Part shown: in pieces, positions 38,701-50,700 of the stretch
Layout of the letters: the number at the start of each line of letters is the position of its first letter
Numbering within the stretch: position 1 is the first letter of the stretch
NCBI RefSeq assembly: GCF_001949145.1
Contig: NW_019091355.1
Location: forward strand, 2,912,814-2,974,813
Length of the DNA stretch: 62,000 nucleotides
Source: Acanthaster planci
Lineage: Eukaryota > Echinodermata > Asteroidea > Valvatida > Acanthasteridae
Reading direction: 5' to 3'
Program-made: the position numbers and the translations under genes
Notes under the pieces: model-generated
Database searches by the model: none
What the model saw: the letters and a program-made list of their open reading frames with translations, nothing else
Told to the model about the DNA's origin: nothing

Positions 38701-41700
38701 AACTTCCCACCCCTCCGTCCCGAGGACATCGCCACACCGGTCTTTGACCAGGCCCAAGCATTAACTGGGAACTTCCGGGAAGATGCTACCCCACCGACTC
38801 CGGCCAGTCCAACGATGATAACTGAGCCTACCAGCCCAGAATCCGGCGACCTCTACGTCATTGCACATGCCACGCCAGTCATTGTCGAACCAGACTTTGA
38901 CAGTGGCGATCCCCGGCTGGCCAGGGCCGGAGAGCCAATATTCAGAACTCAGTCCGCACCACCGGCATCTACGGCAGCGTCACAAAGCCTTGATGCCGCG
39001 CCCCGGGGAGAACGCCCTAGCTCGCAGAGGGTCCCCAGTGTGGAGGAAGACGTCTTCACCCTGGGAGCATGCGCCAGCCCTCCCATCCCCCAGGAGAGGG
39101 TCAACAGGCTGGAGCAACGCAACTCGTTCCTGGCCGAGCAGCTCAAGATGGAGGATGTGAATCTTCAGGCTGTTCAGGAGGAAATTGTGAACATGGATGA
39201 GCAGATCGCAGAGATCTCAGGAGAAAAACCAGGTAGGGACACATCAAATTGTACTCTGTATGAAATGACTGATACTCAGAACCTGCATCCTTCACATATG
39301 TACTGTGTTTTCAACACCCGCAAGTTCTTTGACAAACCATTCTGTTCCTGCCCAACATAGTATACTCTTAGTCTCTGAGTGTTAGTTTTTCCAGACTTAT
39401 TACGAAGAAGCATAAGCAAAGTGTGACAGCCTCACCAAACCTACACAATTAAACAAATCCTAAAAGCTTTTGATTCGAGTATGTTTTGTGTACTCTGGCA
39501 CTTTCAATACAAAACAAGTAAGACCCAAGTCATACATGGGATTAAGATGTTTCACAGTGGTAAATAGCTGAAACCTTTTTTTATAGGTTATGTTTCAAAA
39601 CCAAAAATGAGGATTTAACTCCGCAATTAAAATAACATTCAACCATCTAATGCTTTCACATAAGCTACATTCACCCAGGGATTTCTTTAAAGGAAGTATG
39701 ACAAATTCCTGTGACTCATGCGAGCCTTCCCCCCCCCCACTGAGCATTGCAGCCACGTTTGCACTCTCTATCCAAATTTGGTTGCGGGAAAGAAGGTTTA
39801 AGGCTATTCTGAATACAATTTGGTTTGTTGGGCTTGGGCTCAGACCCTGGTTGGCTTGATTTAGCCTGGAACATCATCTCCTTGTACCCTTTTGGTGGAA
39901 GCCTCAGCTTTTCTCTGTGGTGCCAAGCTTCTGCCTACAATAGGCTTTTGCACATTCAAATGAAAATCCTTGTTCCACACCATTCATGTGTGCAGCATTG
40001 CACATGCAATGTATCCCTTTGCCCCATCCATTAGGTGCTCTGAGCATGCCACACCTGCGGTCCTCTGCTGTAGTTTATATAGTACACATTGTACTCTGAA
40101 TAATATACTGTTTCGTCACCATTGCTTTCTGCTCACTTTAGCTAAGCTAATTTTGGACCCGTCATGCTTTCAGGCATTATTCACATAGTTTTAGTTATGA
40201 GAGAATCACAAGTCAAATTTTCATGCCTTGAATTTTGCAAGTAGTAAAAATGCATGAACATTTTTAGTTCAGTGTTTTAACAACTTGCAAATCATGCCAT
40301 CACCCGTGTTTACTAACAGCAAAAAGAATTGCTTTTATTCAGAGGATCACACGCAGCGTCGTGTGAGCACGTGCTCATCCATCGGTGAGTCCGCTCTGGA
40401 AGCTGAACTCTCTGATATCAAGATGCAGATTGCCCTGTTGGAAGAGAATCTCAAAAAGCGGCCCCGGCACAAAGGTCATCACAGGACTGAAGAGTTGGAT
40501 GGGGTCAAAGGGCAGGACAGTGCGGGGTCATTGCCGGAGGTGGATGGGAAATGTGGCATAAGTACAGAGGCTGCAGGTTGGTGACGTGGTGTGGAATCTC
40601 AATGCAACCTCTTTTCGTTTGATTATGGATTGCCCTCTTTCTTTCTTTCTTGGAGTGACTCCTGTCTTCCTGCCTGATCTGAGTTGACTTTTCTCTACTT
40701 TACAGAATTTGACAATTTTGGGTTTCCTCGGCTTGTGTTTTTTCTTCTTTCTTTTTTCTTGTCTTCTTTTTTCTCTTTTCTTTCCATTTGGATTTGAATC
40801 TGTTCTCAATTAAACCCTTTTCTCTTGTGTGTTCGGTAATCAGCTCCTTTATTATTCTATTCTGAGATTTTCCTGCCTGTGTTTTGCTTTTGCATTGATT
40901 TGATTTTGTTCTTGTGTTCTTTTGCCTGCAAACCTGGGGGTCAGCTCTCGTTCTGATTAGTATTTTTAAAAAGTTAAGTTGTCTGTTAAACAGTTTGCAG
41001 TGTGTTCCAAGAAGTATTGTTTCCACATTACAGCCATCTTTGTCTAGTTTCTGCAAAAAGTAATTTTAGGTGTTGCATGAGCACCATACAATTTCAGCAC
41101 AGGCTGCTCTCTGAAAGTCTCAATGACTTGTGTGGGTGGCAAAAATAATTAAAAGCTTCCTGCTTTAATTCTGGGGGATTTACTAAATACTCTACTGCTT
41201 GCCCCACTGTCAAATTTGGTTGCTGCCCTCCACTTGTCAGGTAAAAAACCAAGAGTAATTTTTTCTCCTTCCAGCTTTTTGTTGCTCTTTTTTTATGGTT
41301 TGGAGTGAAATGTGATGTTCCTCATACTAACAGACTCATGTTTATTTTCACCAAAAAAAGAAACTAATAAAACCATGTTTGTGTGTCACATCTATATGCT
41401 TTCAAGCTCATGCATGTTCAGTATTTGCATGCCTTGTTAAGTACTGATATTGTGATTTTTTACAACACTTCAGTAAACTTTTACAATACTACCCTGACAA
41501 GACTCTGGGTTTTGTTCATCTCACGAACAAAAGAAGAAAGGTAGCAGTTTAACAGTAATTTTTGTTGTAGCCCATTGGGCAGTCTTTTTCTTTGAATAGT
41601 TTAATAGGCAGTCTTTTTTATAAAAAGTTTTGGATGGACTTTGAACTAACAATGTATGCCAAGGTTCAAGTCATTCAGGCCCATGAAATTAAGATTTAGA

Positions 41701-44700
41701 TTCAAGGCACCATATACCTGTTAGTGCCAGCAGCAGTGCCAAAAGTCATGTATTTAGCATTGACTCACAGATACCCATGCCTAACAATCCATCAAGCTTC
41801 TTGAGCGTATACAAGGCCGTTTCCAATACTCAACTTCGTCTCTGTCTCAGGCTTCATTCCCAAAACCAATTCCCGATTGTGGGCCTGAAGCACTAAGCGT
41901 TTAAATTAAATTGGACTTCTGTAATTTTTGGCTCTTTTAGATCTTATTTCATGCTTTGTGGCACTATTAGACTAATTGGTGCGCTTACAGCTTCAAAGTC
42001 AGCTAGTAAAAAAACAGTCGAAGCCTGAGACGGAGCCGAAGTTGAGTATTGGAAAACAGCCCATTTATTCATTTTACATAATGATTCCTTAGAATTATTT
42101 TTACATTTTGACTTTGGTAATTTTCACCTACATGTTCATGCAACACTTGGTGCTCCAGCACAGTGTTCGCTACAATGGGGGCTAGGCGCAGTTCAACACA
42201 GTCAATTCCATAGGTTTGTATGTGTGTAAAATGAATGGGAATTTTGAGAGTTTAACCCATCAGCCGCTGCTCAGAGTACAGGTGCATATTGCGCAGATAT
42301 CCTAATGGGCTGCATTTTTCTCCCAAGGGAAAACCTTGCCCGAATGTATTCAATCCATTGTACCAAAAGTACAGGTCATGATCGTATTTTGTGACTGAAA
42401 TGTGTCTGGGAGCTTCAGTGGTAGCTTTTCTCATGTATGCACAGTTTAAAATTCCTGACTGAAAAGGTTCATTCTATAAATCAGGGTCCAAGATTGTGAC
42501 ATTCTTGTGTCCCTGTTACACCTGACCTGTGTAATGTGACATGGAAATATCAGTAAAATTGACTTAGAACTATTTCTGTTTGTTTGGCAGGTAATTTGCA
42601 TTGATTCATCACCCTCAGAAATTAGAGAATGTGTTCTGAACTTTCAACATCATATGTCAGATGTGACAGGGACACACACAAAAAATTGGACCCCAAATTT
42701 ATAGGATGACCCAAAAGCGTCAGAGTGTGTGTTGCTCAGGAGAGGGAATCCAACGTTATTTTCTTTACAGAAATCAAATCAGGCAGACTGAAATAAGGCC
42801 AGTTGGATAAAGATCTTTTATTCACTTTCTTTTAAACTGCAGGGAGTTTTGGTAATGTTGGCTTGTGGTCATTGACATTTAGAAAACCTGCGTAGTTACC
42901 CCAACCCCCACAGTTTGGTCATGGACATGGAAGCAAAGGTTTAGCCAGGCAGGATTTCAAAATAGCCACTAATTACCATGTCAATTATCACAGAATTCCT
43001 TGCCAGGCCTCTGGCATTTACGTGTAGCCTGACATTTACATATTCGGACAACAGGCAAGTGTACGAACTTTGAAAATCTGCAAACCACTGCTTAATGCTT
43101 CCAAGGAGAAGGGAGCGACAAGGCTCATGCGGGAGGAAGATTTCGTTGTCTCTCACCCCTTGCAAACGGCGATGTGATCTCGCTGTCAGTCAAGGTCTTA
43201 TAGAAACAGTGATTCATAGCTCACAGGAAATCTAATGAAAATGGACACTGAAGGGACCCGTACAACTTCAATTATTAATCCAATTTTTGATTGAGGTTTG
43301 GGCTCTCTTCCTTCAATCAATCTGAATGGATCATTCAGCGGAAAATATGAAAATTTGAAAATATGTGAAATATTGAAAAATGCAGCAAACTGCTTGAAGG
43401 TACATTTGACACAAATTAAGATCAAACAATGAGAAGGCCTTATTTTTTTCTCTCGGTACAATGTCTCTGAAAGGTCTTCTAGAGAGATCCTGCCATTAAA
43501 AGTTGAAAGTTTATGACTCGTATGAGGGTGCAGAATCCATCCTGGGTTTGCTCTTACTAAGATTACCTCATCTGCATCATAGATAAGGATGAAAGTTGCA
43601 TTAGATTTGTGTTCAAAACCAATTCAGTTAAAAATAACCTCCAAATTTTACAACTAAACTTCAGACACATTTAACAAGAACTGAGACTGCCTAAGGCCCA
43701 CCTGGAAGAAGATATCACATTCTGAATGATCTCTGTGAAATCATGAGATTTTCACAGCTTGTCCCAACCTTCTCCGATCTGTCATCGATCTTTTACACAT
43801 TTGTGTCCAAGAATTGAAAGACACAGATACTGGCTGGTTTTTTTTACTGCTGGTATACACACCTGCATGCTCTATCCATTATTAGTTGGTGAAGAACATT
43901 CATCTTGGCTTTTTTCCCCATAGGACGAAAAGAATGTCTCCCATTCTTTCTGTTCATATGTTGTAAGAGGTCTTAACAGTTTCTTAGCTTTCTTGGCTTC
44001 CCTCAAGCCACGGTTCAGGATTAATGGCGGAATTGTTGCCTGCCAGAATAATTTATTTTGAAATTTGGCAGACATTCATTCATCCTTGTCGCTGATAATT
44101 GCCACTGTAGGCAACAACCCCCGGGGTACATGGATGTAAATCTTCTTTCCTCCCTGTTTGACAAATACACAATAAACATTTTCGGTTGTATCCCTAGACT
44201 GTACAAAAATAGCCTCAACACCAAGTCTGACTCAATAGTGAATGGATAAGTAAATAAATCACAAACATAAGTTGGCCTTGTTAATGTGTTAGGCTACAGG
44301 AGCATTCCTTGTCAACATCCAATTTCCAAGAGCAATTGAATTTGGAAATCTTCCAACCAGAGTGTTGTTTTTCTATTGGAAAAAACTCGAAACGTTGGAG
44401 CATTCTTCTCTGTCAGTATTCCAAGTTTATTTTAGTCCTTGCTCTTTTGGCCCTTGAGGAGGGAGATTTTTTTCTCTTTCTTTTAGTTCAAGGTAGAGTT
44501 AAGAGGCCCCAGGTTACCAGTGAAGCCAGCTGTGGGTTCCCGTGCAGTTGAAGCTAAATCTTTTATAGCTTTGTAGATTCTGTGCATTGGCCATCTTGGC
44601 AAAAATACCCAATTTTAGAAATTACTGATGTACATGTAATGCAACTGTGGTGCTCGTCACAGCCGGTAATGTTCCAAGCATTGCGTCGACAAAGACATGC

Positions 44701-47700
44701 TAGACTGTGAAGTATCCTTGCTAATAAGTGCCATGTGTGGCTCCCTTTGATCAAAGTGCCCCCCCAAGAAAACAAATCTTGCAGATGGTCAAATATACCC
44801 TGTCTGAAACAGCTATTGCACTGTATTAGCACAAAATTGGGTCAAAAGGACACAGTAAATAACCCCCCACCCTCAACACTCAGAAACAGATTACATTTTG
44901 TGAAGAGCTGGACTCAGTGTGAATCATGCATTGCCATGGGAATTGGGAGGAACTGGTAACACTATTGGGGTCAGTTTGACCTACATGCATCTTCCTCTGA
45001 GACCAGGAGGCTGCTGCGATGTGGAAGGGTTTGTTTCAAAGTCAGCCGAAAATGCAGCCAGAGAGAACATGAATTCCTTATAATTCTGGGCTTTGATCAG
45101 AGAGATTATCATGTGCTTTGTTGTGTCAAAACAGAAGTGAAGTATTATTTTTTTTTACTGGAGAAGGGACATCATCATCTGACAATTGTTCTAGTTTTGG
45201 AAACTGAAATAGTCTCAGTGATCACAGTTCTGATTAAACTTCTCTGGTTGACTTCCCCTAAAAGGTAGCAATTCACCCTATACTCTACCCAACCTCCCTT
45301 CTGAAAACAAGGTCAGATGAGAAATTATGTAGGGGAATTGCTTTGTGTGTGTGTGTAAATATACATATGTGCATATGGCGGCACTCACCTGTCCGGGCAA
45401 GGTCTAAAAAATAACTGTGTACATGTATTTGGGCAGGCTGCCAGGGGTCACAGGGTCATTGCAGGCAGTGAAGTGGACGATGTAAAAGATTGTGAGACTT
45501 TGGGCGGGTGAAAAGGAAGAGCGCAGGATATTGGTGGTGGGTGAAGGCAATAAAACGAAGGAAGACGCTGGAAGGCCAAAAAAGCTGTTGTGTGAACCCT
45601 ATTATTTCCCTCACCAGAACTAATGCTGAAAGCGATCATAGCTAGCTTTTTGCTACAATTAGAACATGACAAAGGTATAATTTACTCTGATGTTCCCTCT
45701 GTGTACCCACCAGAAAAGTCTAAAAATACAGAGTGCAAAATCAAAATGGTGAAGGAGCAAGCAGGTCAAAGGGTCAAAGCTCAAGTCAAGTATTGACTTA
45801 TCTGTTCCTCAGTGTTCAAAGTGCACGGAACCCCAACTGGAATTTTACATTTCTACCACAAGCCATGTAAATCAGTTTAAACACTGTTGTACTCACTTTC
45901 ACTTAAAACTGACTTCGTCAAAATATTTCATGTCACTAGTTTTACGTCAGCAACTGGCATATTGCTGCGCTCTTTTATGAGTTTGTATTCAGCCCTTGGT
46001 TAACCTTCCTTTCTGTAATCATTTACATCCTCAAAATTTCAGTGTGTTTTATTTTATGCTCAAAGCCGCAGGCTGCAAGGCCTCACCTTCATGACTCAAA
46101 CCAAACCGCATAATCCCAAAGATGAAGAGGCCCTAAGCCCAGGATGGGGGACGCACTGCCCTCAGAGAAACTCAGGTTCATGGTCCAATGGGGAGGAAGT
46201 CTTGCTTAGTATGCTGGATTGTGGTCTGAGTTTCATAACAAATCCTGTAATGGGCAGACCAGATGGCAAGGCAGGTTATTTTGAAATCACAAGTGTTCCT
46301 TGAAGGTTTCCGTATGAACCTACATGTACATGTAACTGATTTTCATTTACTGTTTCTTTCCCTATTGTGGGTGGGGCTTCCTCAGATTCCCTGGAAGGGT
46401 TATTTTGGCACAGTCACTTCCATATTTTCCAGTGGAACTCAGTCCCTAAATTGCCACATCTTTATCGACATGAAGTGCAGTCCAGCTTGCCGTTTGCTGA
46501 GACCTCATTGAAACCATGAGCGGAAGTCAAGGCAGTAGTATGAAACAATTTATCTTGTTTTTTTTTCCGAAGCAGTAGGTATTGCGATGGCAGGCAGATT
46601 AACCCTCACTCCCTAGGGTGTGTGCAAAATCTTATTAAAGTTGGAGGATTCAGGAATGTTAGGATTAATCAAACAATAAAGCTGGCAGTGATACTTTCAA
46701 ACAAAGTTGAACAAGACAAACTGGAAACTTTTCCATGTGACTCTGGGAACCTATGCGAAGACTTTTCTTGTTGCAATTTGGACGTGATGGGATTTTGAAC
46801 CCGCTTTTATGCAAAGCACTAGCGCACACTGCCGTTAAGATGGACAGGCCTGGAGAAGTGGCTGACCCAATGGCCATATACCAACACCCTTCATATCAGG
46901 ACCATCTTTAGTCTGTAGGGATGTGAATCAGGTTATTTATGGGCAGGATGGAGGAAGGAAACAGACTGTCCTGGGAGTCTGGCAGCCATGACTGTTGAGC
47001 CATAAATAGGAGTCATGTGAAGCATTATCAGTCATGGCCCCTTGTGCCAAGGCATCCCCCTCCCACCCTCCCCCCCCACATTCCCCCAACCCCAACAGGA
47101 CTCTGAAGGAATGTTCAAGGCAAGGGATTATCTCCTTTTGGATATCCTCCACAATAGCATTTACCGTAAAGGGAGATAGGAAGTTTAAAAAAACTGAATT
47201 ATTCAGAAGTCACTTGTTACCTAGAGACAAGTCTCTAGGAAGGATCCTGAGGTAAAACATCAGGTGTCACATTTGGTCAGTTGGAAGAGGAAATTTATGG
47301 GTTACAGTTCTGCCAGATTCAGAGATTTGCACCTGGGCAACCTAGACAAAAATAAATGGTACTGCAACGGTATTAAATGGTACTGCATTCGAATTGCCAG
47401 CGTTAATCACGTCCGTGAATTGCTTGGTTTTGTTAACTTTATAACTAACAAGACCATAATAGCAAATACAGTGTAGTCCTAGACACTTGGCACTTGAAAC
47501 GTTTACACAAAATTCTATAGTGGGCTTACCATAAAAAATTATGGCTGGCCTCTGTCAAGAAGTTATTTGAAAGATTTAGTTGATTAAACTTTCCATCTCT
47601 GAACAGACTTTACCCAATACCCGCCACCTGCAGTGGAAGCAGAGAAGACAATATTAGAGGAACCACCATCGGGACCAGTGGAAACCAGTACAAAGGCAGA

Positions 47701-50700
47701 TGGGAACAGCAACCTCGCAGAGGCACTTGAGAAGAGTCTACAAGAGAGGGAGGCAATAATCAAATTGCTACAGGTAATGGCCGATCTGGCCTTAATTCCA
47801 GTCTGTGTATTATTTTCCCCCTGACATGTACAGTCTCTTTCGCCAATGTTTTATGGAAACTTTCCAAAACTTGTCTATTGGCACAAGGCATCCTGCACTC
47901 TTGAGGGCTGTGCTTGGAGAAGATGATTGATGATGTATACCAAAGCCTATTTTGTTGGATTTTGTTTTGATTACCATACGAGTAGGCCCGAGTAGAGCGG
48001 CAAGCACAGGAGATCAACTACCTCAAGAATGGCGTGGATGCAGCCAATCAGTTCAGACGAGCCAAGAGTTTCACGGCCAGAGATAAGAAGATCTTTGTAA
48101 GTTTTGCAAGTGAGACAATTCAACACATCAAATGCTGTGGTCATCTTTGGTGTTTCATATTTGTGAGCTGACCTGACAAAAAGAGTCACAAGTCACCAGA
48201 GCCATGCTCAGTTAAATTTGGGCCGTTAAAAGAATCTTTCACCAGTTGTACCACATTTTAGTTTCTATATTGTCCTTTTATCGAGATACCAAATTGAGTG
48301 ATGCATCAAAACAAAGAGCCTAAATTGCTCTCTCTTCAAGGCAAACTAAAAATTGCAGAATTTATTTGGAAATAAATCCTGGCAACATCAAGATGAAATG
48401 TTTGGCGTCAGGCAAAAATCTGTGTACTTATCAATAGTTGCTATGTGCACTGTATGTCTTTGATCACACTTTTTGTGTTATCTCTATTTTGGATGACTTT
48501 ACTGTAGTTTTATCATGGTCTTTTTTCGCAGGACCCACGGGCCATGAAGATCGTAGACATCCCAATAGACAAACCAGAGGCGAGCAAAGTCAAGATGCTA
48601 TCTGACGAGCAATCAGAGTCCTCCAAATCCCTCAAGTCAGACAGCACTCCCTCCCTGGATACGCTGCACATTTCAGGTTGGCATAGTAACACTTCTGGAC
48701 CAAACTCTGCTCTCGGATTATCAAAAATCTCTTCTGGAGGAACTTCTGCTGTGACGTTTTCATTTAAAGGCATTTTTTTTCTGTTTTTCAATCCTAGCTG
48801 AAGATATCAGAATGGATGAGTCTACTGAGAAGAAACAAGACAAGGTGGAGCCTGGCAAAGACAAGGTTACTTTTCAGACTCAAATCTTTTTGGTTGACAT
48901 CCCAATTTTCTTATTTAATACTGGCCTCTTCCTTACCTTTGCTGTTTGACCCAGATGTTTGTTCTCTTCTCAACCTCTGTGTTCACACCTTTCTTGGATT
49001 TTCGTTCTCATTCTTCTGTTCAGTAATTCTGTCAGCAGTCTTCTGGTGTTTATTGAAATGACTTGCTTTATTGAGCGTCCAAGCTGTGCCTGGTTTTTAC
49101 AGGATTGAATGAGATCTTCACTGTTTCAAAACATAATCCAAGTTGTGTTCATTTTCTTTAACGTAATGGAAATCAAGTTTTTTGTGTTCATTTACAGAAA
49201 TCCGATATGCATCCAAGCCAATTGGTTGAGAAGGAAGATGCCAATACATCAGAAATTTCAAAGATGGAGTCAGTTGACAAGATGCCACCACCTCAGCAGA
49301 CAGAGAAAGAGGAAACTCAAGAAGAATATCCTGGATTGTATGGGCCGATTGAGACCAAGCTCAAACGACGAAGAACACAGAGTGCAGAACCACCACCGAA
49401 GCCTGACAGCACTCAAGACACCAAGGATGGCTCTACCAAGGAAGCCCATGTTACAGACAGTCATACTGCCATGGATTCCCTACTTGCCAAGAAGATAGAA
49501 GGCTCCCAGATGCAAGAGCCGGCATCCAAAGATGGCAGCCTGTCTCCAAGATTAAGTCGGACAAGGGCAGCCAGGGAGAAGGACAGTGAGGATAAAAGTC
49601 CGGGATCACCCTCTGCTACTAGCAAGAAGGTCATGCCCAAGTTTGAGCTGGTTAAGTTGGCTGACGGCCTAAAGAGCCAAGCTGTGGAGTTGAGTCCCAG
49701 ATCACAGAGGAGAAGAGAACGAGAAAGCCAAGAAGAAGCCAAGCAGGATGGCACGACTTCCCCAGGGTCTCCTAGAGACAGCGGAAGATCCCCTGGAGAA
49801 ACTTGTGTGGGTAGAGCATCTCCAAGAGGCAGCACATCTCCAAAGGAGTCTACAGTGAGTGTCTACCAAAAACGAGACAAGGAAAAGGGTAGTTTTCCAG
49901 CCAGAACATCAGATATTTCTGAGCATGCATCAGCAAAAGACAAATCATCAAGAGGAAGAGACGAAATTTCTGAAATGTCAAAAGACAAAAATGGAGAGAA
50001 TATCTCACCGAGACTGAGTAGTCGGGATGCTGAAATAAAACTGACAACCAGTAAAGATGAAAAGTCAGAGATTCAGGACTATACTGAGGCAAATTCCAGC
50101 GTGGACACCTCTCCAGAGAGGCAGTGGAGCAAGAAGGCGAGAGCAGTTAGAACATTCTCTTCCGAGATTGAATCCTCTTTCAGGTCTTCCAGTCGGGAGA
50201 GGGAGGGCAGGGGCATTGGCAGCGAAAGGGAAAGACGCCCATCTGTGGAGAACCTGAGGGCAGCCATTGAGAGACGGCAGCGTTCATTCTCATCTGAGAC
50301 AGCCGACAGTGACCAGGAATTACAGAATAATGCCAAGAAGGCCTTGGAGGTCAGGCTTTCTGGTCGCATCAGCTCTGACAGACGGGATTCCACCGACTCA
50401 GTGGGGAGCAATAAGCAGTCCCCCCTGGATGGAAGGAGGGAACCTGTGCTAATGCGCAGTGGCCAGAAAAAGGATGACACATCAGTGTCCAGCTTGCGGC
50501 GTAAGTTTGTGGCCCAGGAGTTCGGCAGCGCACCGAATGTCACGGAATTGACCACCCTGCTTACAGGAAGGAAGGAGAAGGAACGTCCACGGGAAGGTTG
50601 TGTGAAGCAGATGAGTCAGGCATTTACCGTGGCTTCTATGAGCGAGCAAGGAGCAGGTGATATGAGAAGGAGCAGTAAGTCGTCCAGCGTCCGCTCCTCC

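Larger units (their letters stand above)
40577..47606 (+). other. Intron 6 of the large gene (7.03 kb), repeat-rich
   Basis: Begins GTTGGT and ends TGAACAG. It holds the inverted-repeat elements at 41815 and 42466, the TTAA element at 46599 and the tRNA-like copy at 46780. A missed small exon cannot be excluded. Confidence 0.6.
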
